Positions 59,075-64,000 of a stretch of DNA of 64,000 bases are shown one piece after another. Under the pieces are notes generated by a model. That model made no database searches, was not told the origin of the DNA, and saw only the letters and a program-made list of their open reading frames with translations. The DNA lies in assembly GCA_020638795.1 (NCBI GenBank), contig JACKHW010000003.1, positions 310,001 to 374,000 of the forward strand, given 5' to 3'. The stretch is from Planctomycetota bacterium (GTDB taxonomy: Bacteria; Planctomycetota; UBA1135; GCA-002748355). Made by a program: the position numbers and the translations under genes. The first letter of the stretch is position 1. Every line of letters starts with the position of its first letter.

Positions 59075-60385
59075 TCAAGAGTCGCCGAACGACTTCCGCA
59101 GAAGCGTCCGTTCGGAAGGGAACAACACGTGCTGCACCGCACGTACCCGCTTCACGAGGTCTTGGACCTCGTCCGGAGATGCGTTGGCAGCACGAGCCAC
59201 GAGTGCACCGTGCAGCAGAAGTCGGGCGTCCGGATTTCCCGTCGCGAGTACCTCCTGCGACATGGTCCATGCCTCCGCATAGTTGCCGCGACGACTGAGC
59301 GCGAACGCCATCGCACTCTTCGTCATCGCGTCACACCGTTGTTCGAGTTCGCGCTCGAGCAGGCCATGTGCATCGTCGAGTCGCCGATTGCGAGTCGTCA
59401 GGTACAGCGCGAATGTGCGCGGGTCGTCTCTCGACCCGCTCGCCTCGAGGGATGACTCGACGCTGCGAGCTCTCGATTCGTCGCCCGATGCTCGGAGCGT
59501 ATCGGCGAGCGCCCATCGGTACTCGGGAAGCGGCGCGTACTCGACAGCTCGTTCCAAGTCGACGATCGCGTCGCGCGTGCGGCCCAGTTCGTTCGCGATC
59601 GCGGCACGTACGAGAAGAGCGCCAGGGGAAGCCTCGAACGTGGACAGCGCTTCGGAGGCCCATTTGCGCGCTCGCTCGAGATCGTGACGATGAAACGCGA
59701 GGCGTGCGAGTCCGGTCAACGCCCACGCGAGCGCCTCGGGTGCCCGTCGACTACCGGCGGCGACGGCATTCTCGAACAATTCGAGGGCGCCGTCGATATC
59801 GCCGGCGAGCCATCGCACATGGCCCGCTCGCACATACGACTGAAGGCATGGACGCAAGTCGAGCATGCGTTGATACGCCTCCGACGCTTCGACGACGGCG
59901 CCGCGATCCACGAGCACATCGCCGAGAAGCCCCCAGTCGAACGGGTTGCCTCGCATTCCGATGAGCTCACGAGCGATACGCTCGGCATCCACGAACTCGT
60001 GCATGCTTTGTGCTGCGTGTCCACGGATCAGTAGCCCGGAGGGACGAGACTCGCCAGCTAGGCACAACGCGTTGCCGCACGCGCGAGCGATGCGATAGAA
60101 GCCGTCGTCGTGCGCTTCACGCGCCTTGGCGACGAACATCCAAGCGAGCTTCTCGACAAGGACGTCGGCACGCCCCGAAGACGCGATATCCGATTCGATG
60201 CGAGTTTGTACATCGCGAATGTCGGCATCGAGAGCGGATTCGCCACGATGCTCGATCAGTGCAAGGCTCAGTGCTTCGCGCATGCGGGACGGCTTGTTCG
60301 AGTTCGCCGCACCCACCGCATCGAAGTCGCACGCAACGAGCGAGAGCGTGCACGTCAGAAAGGCGATCCGGTTGCGTGTCTGCAT
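59075..60385 (-). CDS. TPR lipoprotein
   Basis: The ATG at 60385 gives 436 residues with a lipobox-like 'SLVAC' near residue 19, so it is probably membrane anchored. The rest is a run of tetratricopeptide repeats ('WGLLGDVLVDRGAVVEASEAYQRMLDLRPCLQSYVRAGHVRWLAGDIDGALELFENAVAAG', 'LLVRAAIANELGRTRDAIVDLERAVEYAPLPEYRWALADTLRASGDESRARSVE'). TPR arrays mediate protein contacts. It lies 14 bp upstream of DUF4331 on the same strand and probably works with it. Confidence 0.85.
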   Translation of the reverse strand: MQTRNRIAFLTCTLSLVACDFDAVGAANSNKPSRMREALSLALIEHRGESALDADIRDVQTRIESDIASSGRADVLVEKLAWMFVAKAREAHDDGFYRIARACGNALCLAGESRPSGLLIRGHAAQSMHEFVDAERIARELIGMRGNPFDWGLLGDVLVDRGAVVEASEAYQRMLDLRPCLQSYVRAGHVRWLAGDIDGALELFENAVAAGSRRAPEALAWALTGLARLAFHRHDLERARKWASEALSTFEASPGALLVRAAIANELGRTRDAIVDLERAVEYAPLPEYRWALADTLRASGDESRARSVESSLEASGSRDDPRTFALYLTTRNRRLDDAHGLLERELEQRCDAMTKSAMAFALSRRGNYAEAWTMSQEVLATGNPDARLLLHGALVARAANASPDEVQDLVKRVRAVQHVLFPSERTLLRKSFGDS

Positions 60386-60436
60386 CACGCAAAGCACTAC
60401 GTTCCGAGCCGCAATGCGGATTCAAGTTCGCATCGA

Positions 60437-60456
60437 GCAGCGTGACATCACGCTGC
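60437..60456. terminator. Hairpin between ChrR-like gene and TPR gene
   Basis: GCAGCGTG (60437-60444) and CACGCTGC (60449-60456) form a perfect 8-bp stem with a 4-nt loop; CATC/GATG flanks extend it. It lies between the anti-sigma stop and the TPR start on the minus strand. There is no T run, so it could be an attenuating hairpin or an operator instead of a strong terminator. Confidence 0.4.
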
Positions 60457-60463
60457 GATGAAT

Positions 60464-61093
60464 TCAGGCAGCGAACTCGTCGTAGAGGGACGTTCGAATC
60501 AACAACAAGCAACCGTTGCGCGTGAACTGTTCCTCGTGCCTCGTCCCAGCAGGTGCGTGTTCGTAGTCGCCGCTCCGCATCTCGCTGACCGTCGTACAGA
60601 GATCGCCTTCGAGCACGAAGCACTCCTCACGACCGGCATGGACATGTGCGGGAAAGCGCGCACCGGGATCCATTTGCACGAGACAAGTCATGCGGCCTTC
60701 ACGCTCGTCGACGAGCAATCGCCGCATTCGTATGCCGACGATCGCCGTGGTCTCCCACGCAGTCGATTCTTCGGGTACGCGCGGTGCGATGAAGTACTCG
60801 TCGACCGAGCGTCGAGCCGACGACGCGACCTTGGCAAGAAGCGGGCTGTTGCCGGTAGTGCGCCGCGCGCGTGCCAGGACCCAGGAACGCACGGAATCTG
60901 GCACCGAGCGTACTTCGAGCCGCCGGACGACTTCGTCGTAGAGAATTGACAGTTTTTTGACGAGCCTCCTGCACGACGAACACTCGCGTTGATGTCGGTC
61001 GTAGCTCGCCGCAGATTCGTGGTCGAACTCACCGAGTACGAACACGATCGCGTCGTCGCGATGGCTGCATTCGTTCTCCACGAAATCGTTCAT
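60464..61093 (-). CDS. ChrR-like anti-sigma factor (zinc-binding N-terminus, cupin C-terminus)
   Basis: The ATG at 61093 overlaps the sigma stop (ATGA). The 209-residue protein has a zinc-finger anti-sigma domain (H34-x3-C38-x2-C41 in 'HQRECSSC') and a C-terminal cupin with metal ligands 'HVHAGREECFVLEGDL' (H150, H152, E156) and H186 ('GTRHEE'). This is the ChrR layout: the N-terminal domain holds the ECF factor; the cupin releases it on singlet oxygen or organic peroxide in Rhodobacter. The predicted input here would be the same kind of oxidative signal, acting on the DUF4331/TPR genes and perhaps the lipid locus. Confidence 0.9.
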   Translation of the reverse strand: MNDFVENECSHRDDAIVFVLGEFDHESAASYDRHQRECSSCRRLVKKLSILYDEVVRRLEVRSVPDSVRSWVLARARRTTGNSPLLAKVASSARRSVDEYFIAPRVPEESTAWETTAIVGIRMRRLLVDEREGRMTCLVQMDPGARFPAHVHAGREECFVLEGDLCTTVSEMRSGDYEHAPAGTRHEEQFTRNGCLLLIRTSLYDEFAA

Positions 61094-61692
61094 GCGTCGT
61101 GCGCCTCGTTCTCGAGCAAACTTCTCAATTCCATTAGGCCTCGCCGGATCCACGTCTTCACGGTACCGATCGGCAAGTGGCTTCGCCGTGCGATCTCTTG
61201 ATGCGTCAATCCATCGAGAAACGCGGCCAGGATCACGGATCGACGCTTCTCCGGAAGACGACCGATCGCGCGATGCAGGCGTTTTGCCTCTTCTGCGTGT
61301 TCGTATTCCAGTGCGGGATCGGCCCCTTCCGCGCGTAGGTCACGATCGTCGACATCGCAAGTCGAGACGGACTGTCGGCCACGCGACCGCAACACGTCGA
61401 GGCTCCGACTCTTCGTGAGCAACCAGAGCCAGTTGGTGACGGTCCCGCGAGCCCGATCGAACGTCGACGCGCGTTCCCAGACCGATTCGTAGACAAGGGC
61501 TGTCACCTCCTCGGCAAGTTGGCGATCGCGTACGACACGGAGCGCGAGTCCGAAGACAGATCGGCTAGTCGCATCGAAGAGACGCTCGAACGCATGAGAC
61601 GAACCAACCACGACCCCGTCGAGAAGCTGGCAGAGCAGGGCGTTGTCGAATCGCGCGGATCCGTTCTCGTGCACGCTCACGCGATCCATCAT
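61090..61692 (-). CDS. ECF sigma factor (RpoE/SigK-like, partner of ChrR)
   Basis: An ATG at 61692 (or 61689) gives about 200 residues. Region 2 is 'FERLFDATSRSVFGLALRVVRDRQLAEEVTALVYESVWERASTFDRARGTVTNWLWLLTKSRSLDVLRSR'. Region 4 is 'IGRLPEKRRSVILAAFLDGLTHQEIARRSHLPIGTVKTWIRRGLMELRSLL', a typical EIA/GTVK helix-turn-helix. The coupled downstream ChrR-like gene is its anti-sigma factor. Sequence and partner match the ECF11/SigK branch that responds to singlet oxygen. Confidence 0.93.
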   Translation of the reverse strand: MMDRVSVHENGSARFDNALLCQLLDGVVVGSSHAFERLFDATSRSVFGLALRVVRDRQLAEEVTALVYESVWERASTFDRARGTVTNWLWLLTKSRSLDVLRSRGRQSVSTCDVDDRDLRAEGADPALEYEHAEEAKRLHRAIGRLPEKRRSVILAAFLDGLTHQEIARRSHLPIGTVKTWIRRGLMELRSLLENEAHDA

Positions 61693-61715
61693 GAGTTTCG
61701 AGTTCGCTTCCCGGG

Positions 61716-61751
61716 CCGGGTCATCCTGAGCACTACGTCGTGCCGACCCGG
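61716..61751. promoter_or_regulatory. Nested inverted repeat upstream of the ECF sigma gene
   Basis: CCGGGTC (61716-61722) pairs with GACCCGG (61745-61751); within the loop GCAC (61730-61733) pairs with GTGC (61740-61743). It lies 24 bp before the sigma start, so it is either the end of the VWA gene's transcript or a leader/operator of the sigma operon. Confidence 0.4.
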
Positions 61752-61781
61752 GCGGATTCAAAAAACTCGAAATGGGACTCC

Positions 61782-63947
61782 TCAGCGGAACGTCACGTAT
61801 TTCCCGCCCGAATCGAGGGCCAGATGCTCGAGGATCTGCAGCGATCCGCCGACCGCGACCGTGTGGATCACGATCTTCCGGTGCTCGTTCCATCGCTTGA
61901 CGTCGTCGCGGATCTGGGCCGGATCCGTGACTTCACCCGCGGTCGGCTCGCCGTCGGACAGCAAGTAGATCGTGTCGACATCGGGATCGTCGAACGCTTC
62001 CTTGACGGCGTCGTACAGATTGGTGCCACCACCGGCGCCGAGGCGATCGATCCAGACCTTCGCCTGCTCGCGAGTCTTCTTGGTCATACCGCCGATGTCC
62101 TCCTTGGCCCAACGCTCGACACCGGACGAGAAGACGAAGATGTTGAACAGCGCATTCCCGGCGAGACTCTCGATGGCCGCGAGTAGTTCGCGCTTGGCGA
62201 CTTCGAGCCGCGTCGCTTCGCGCTTGCCTTCGTAGCGGCCGAGAACCGGTTCGACCATCGAACCCGAGACGTCGAGGATGAAGATCACGCGCTGCGACGT
62301 GATCTCGACACCGAAGAACTTCGCGACGACGGTCGTTTCCTTGAGGCGCTTCAGTTCTCGCTCGGTCGCGGCCTTTTCCAACTCCGCAGCGGTCGGTACC
62401 TCGAAGCTCTTGCCTTCCTTGTCCCACCAGGCACGCCACGCCTTCGCGTCCTGCTCGAAGGTCTGCGCCGTCAAACTCCATAGCGCGTCGGCGACTGCGA
62501 TTCCGAGGCGACCCGATTCGCGACCGAGAGCATCGATCAGGAGTGGGACCGCCTCCTTGTTGCGCGAATCCCTCAGCGCGTCGATGGCCACGTAACGCGT
62601 CGACCAGTCCTTGTGGATGAGTCCCTGCTTGAGATATTCGAGAAGGCCCTTCGCGTCCGCCTTCGAGAGTTGTTCGAGTGCCGCATTGCGAATGTCACGA
62701 TCCGGATCCGTGACGAACGCCTCGAGGCGTTTGACCCATGCGGCCGAACGCCCTTCGAGCTTGCTGATCGCTTCGATGACGAAGCGAACATCCGCCGGCT
62801 CCTTCGGCTTGTCGAGCATCTTGTAGAGCTCTTCGAGCGAGTCCTTGTCACCGCGTTCGGCGAGTACGAGCGCCGTCTCGCGACGCACCTCGGCATCCTT
62901 GTCGGCGAGGCCCTTGCGGATCTTCTCGACGAGTTTCGGATCGTCGATGTGCATCGTCGCCCAGAGCGCGAAGACCTTTTCGTAGGGCGCGCCACGACCG
63001 ATCAGCTTCACCAGCTTCTGGTCGACGGACTTGTCCTTCATGTCCCCGAGTAGGCTGGCCATCGTGCGTCGGAGGTCTTCGGGCGTGACCGCTTTCTTCT
63101 TCGCGAGCTTGAGGAACGCGTTCGCGAGCTTCGCGCCTTGCAGCTCGGCGAGGATCTTCGCGGCCTCGGATCGCGTCATGCCGGGCACGTCGACGCGTTC
63201 GAACATCTTGGTCGCGAGTTCGGCGACGCGTTTCGATCCCTTCCGATGCAATGCCTTGAGGGCAACGTTGCGCATCTTCTGACTGGTGTCCTTCTCGAGG
63301 ATGTCGATCAGATCCTTCTCCTCGACCTTCTCGGCAACGGCTTCGAACGCAACGACACGGATGTCCTCGAGTTCGGGACGATCGGGCGGGTCGTCCTTAC
63401 CACGCTTCGCGCCCTTCTTGCTGCGCCCCTTGGCCTCGAATGGCTTCCAGAGTTCTTTGTAGAACGGCAGGTCCTCGTCACTCAGGTTGCGCACGTGCGC
63501 CGAAAGCGCCGCCTTGCGCACCGTATCATCGGCTTCCGACTGCACGATCGTCGCGAGGAAGTGTTTTCCGAGTGACGGGCTGTTCGCGAGCGCATCCACG
63601 GCCGCCTGGCGCAGCTCCGGCTGCGTCGCCGTCGTTGCGACGTTGGTGATCTTCTCGAGCGCCGGCTGCTGCGCTTCTTGGATCCCGTCGAACTTTGCGA
63701 GCGCGAAGACGACTTCGCGCTTCAAATAGACACTGCCGGCCTTGTCATAGAACTCGACGAGTCCCTGCATCGCGTCGCGCGTGCCGATCTCCGCGATCTT
63801 GTACAGGTCTTCGGGCTTCGCATCGCTTCCGGCGGCCTTGACCTTGTCGAGGAGCGACGCGAGTTCTTTGGCTTGGGCGAGACACGTCCCGCTGACGCAC
63901 GAAACGAGCGTGCACAGCAACAGAGTGGCGTTTCGGAACGGATTCAT
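61782..63947 (-). CDS. Exported HEAT-repeat protein with C-terminal von Willebrand A domain
   Basis: A 721-residue exported protein with a signal peptide. Residues about 30-500 are HEAT-like repeats ('RREVVFALAKFDG', 'DAEVRRETALVLAERGDKDSLEELYKML', 'DRDIRNAALEQLSKADAKGLLEYLKQGLIHKDWSTRYVAIDALRDSRNKEAVPLLIDALG'). The last ~200 residues are a VWA domain with a complete MIDAS: 'VIFILDVSGSMVEPV' (DxSxS), 'GAGGGTNLYDAV' (Thr), 'IYLLSDGEPTAGE' (Asp). HEAT-VWA proteins are typical of Planctomycetes and probably bind metal-dependent partners outside the cytoplasm. The 53 bp beyond the start hold no gene. Confidence 0.92.
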   Translation of the reverse strand: MNPFRNATLLLCTLVSCVSGTCLAQAKELASLLDKVKAAGSDAKPEDLYKIAEIGTRDAMQGLVEFYDKAGSVYLKREVVFALAKFDGIQEAQQPALEKITNVATTATQPELRQAAVDALANSPSLGKHFLATIVQSEADDTVRKAALSAHVRNLSDEDLPFYKELWKPFEAKGRSKKGAKRGKDDPPDRPELEDIRVVAFEAVAEKVEEKDLIDILEKDTSQKMRNVALKALHRKGSKRVAELATKMFERVDVPGMTRSEAAKILAELQGAKLANAFLKLAKKKAVTPEDLRRTMASLLGDMKDKSVDQKLVKLIGRGAPYEKVFALWATMHIDDPKLVEKIRKGLADKDAEVRRETALVLAERGDKDSLEELYKMLDKPKEPADVRFVIEAISKLEGRSAAWVKRLEAFVTDPDRDIRNAALEQLSKADAKGLLEYLKQGLIHKDWSTRYVAIDALRDSRNKEAVPLLIDALGRESGRLGIAVADALWSLTAQTFEQDAKAWRAWWDKEGKSFEVPTAAELEKAATERELKRLKETTVVAKFFGVEITSQRVIFILDVSGSMVEPVLGRYEGKREATRLEVAKRELLAAIESLAGNALFNIFVFSSGVERWAKEDIGGMTKKTREQAKVWIDRLGAGGGTNLYDAVKEAFDDPDVDTIYLLSDGEPTAGEVTDPAQIRDDVKRWNEHRKIVIHTVAVGGSLQILEHLALDSGGKYVTFR

Positions 63948-64000
63948 ACAGCGATCGTCGGGGCCCCGGTGGTCACTGTCAAATGGCCAGGCGAGTTGCA

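Noticed and set aside
1..64000. tRNA and rRNA genes
   Set aside because: Intergenic gaps were read for cloverleaf or conserved rRNA segments; none were seen, but a covariance-model scan would be needed to be certain.

Overview
The window is 64 kb of very GC-rich bacterial chromosome, densely packed with genes on both strands. The organism is probably a member of the Planctomycetota. Supporting this are a long PSCyt-type cytochrome c / LRR / TRASH-like exported protein (44.7-46.1 kb), a DUF1800 protein (0-1.3 kb), two Hanks-type serine/threonine kinases of planctomycete style, several exported proteins with VWA, HEAT or beta-propeller domains, and a sigma-factor-rich regulatory repertoire. Housekeeping genes (accD, rpe, thiG/thiS, cysS, radC, L31) show that this is chromosome and not a plasmid. 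No tRNA, rRNA or CRISPR array was recognised. Genes are tightly coupled: at least 16 neighbouring pairs share a four-base stop/start overlap (ATGA, GTGA, twice TTGA).

Layout. 0-5.5 kb: partial DUF1800 gene, an exported protein, a small sigma factor with a membrane partner, a lipoprotein, a histidine-kinase-like protein. 5.6-9.5 kb: four overlapping membrane genes that look like a reduced complex I proton-pumping arm (NuoK-, NuoM/L- and NuoN-like) whose usual channel lysines appear replaced. 9.6-17.7 kb: BamE-like lipoprotein, SDR, Dps, a flavoprotein disulfide reductase, and a housekeeping run NYN / accD / rpe / gamma-carbonic anhydrase / CPBP protease / thiG / thiS. 17.8-30.4 kb: two kinases, a YkgJ-type protein, a TPR metallopeptidase, radC, a MoaD/ThiS-like sulfur carrier coupled to a BNR propeller, cysS, a Kdo-kinase-like protein, a heptosyltransferase and a Tsr3/DUF367-like gene.

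30.4-41.4 kb is the most interesting part. A sigma-70 factor is followed by a MerR-type B12 photoreceptor (LitR/CarH type) and a compact membrane-lipid / photo-oxidative-stress locus: DUF2878, two cyclopropane-synthase-like methyltransferases, DUF1365, an FAD oxidoreductase, a fatty-acid desaturase, a VOC protein and a class II photolyase. Within it lies a membrane-anchored peroxiredoxin (38906-39466) whose peroxidatic cysteine codon is an in-frame TGA followed by a hairpin. This is a strong candidate selenoprotein and would have been split or lost by standard gene calling.

41.4-43.9 kb is a mobile/repeat island: a REP-associated tyrosine transposase between two inverted copies of a ~146-bp palindromic repeat, a 15-bp tandem repeat and a decayed IS481-type transposase. 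43.9-53.7 kb holds exported proteins, a THUMP methyltransferase fused to a second methyltransferase, ribosomal protein L31, a zinc-type ABC binding protein and a three-gene ABC export-type operon. 53.7-64 kb holds an M28/PDZ peptidase, then an ECF sigma / ChrR-like zinc-cupin anti-sigma pair upstream of TPR, DUF4331, HupE-N-like and DUF4394 genes, and a large HEAT/VWA exported protein.

All product names are from reading translated sequence by eye; no database search was run. Identities given as '-like' are based on motifs and length, and manual alignments should be re-done computationally.
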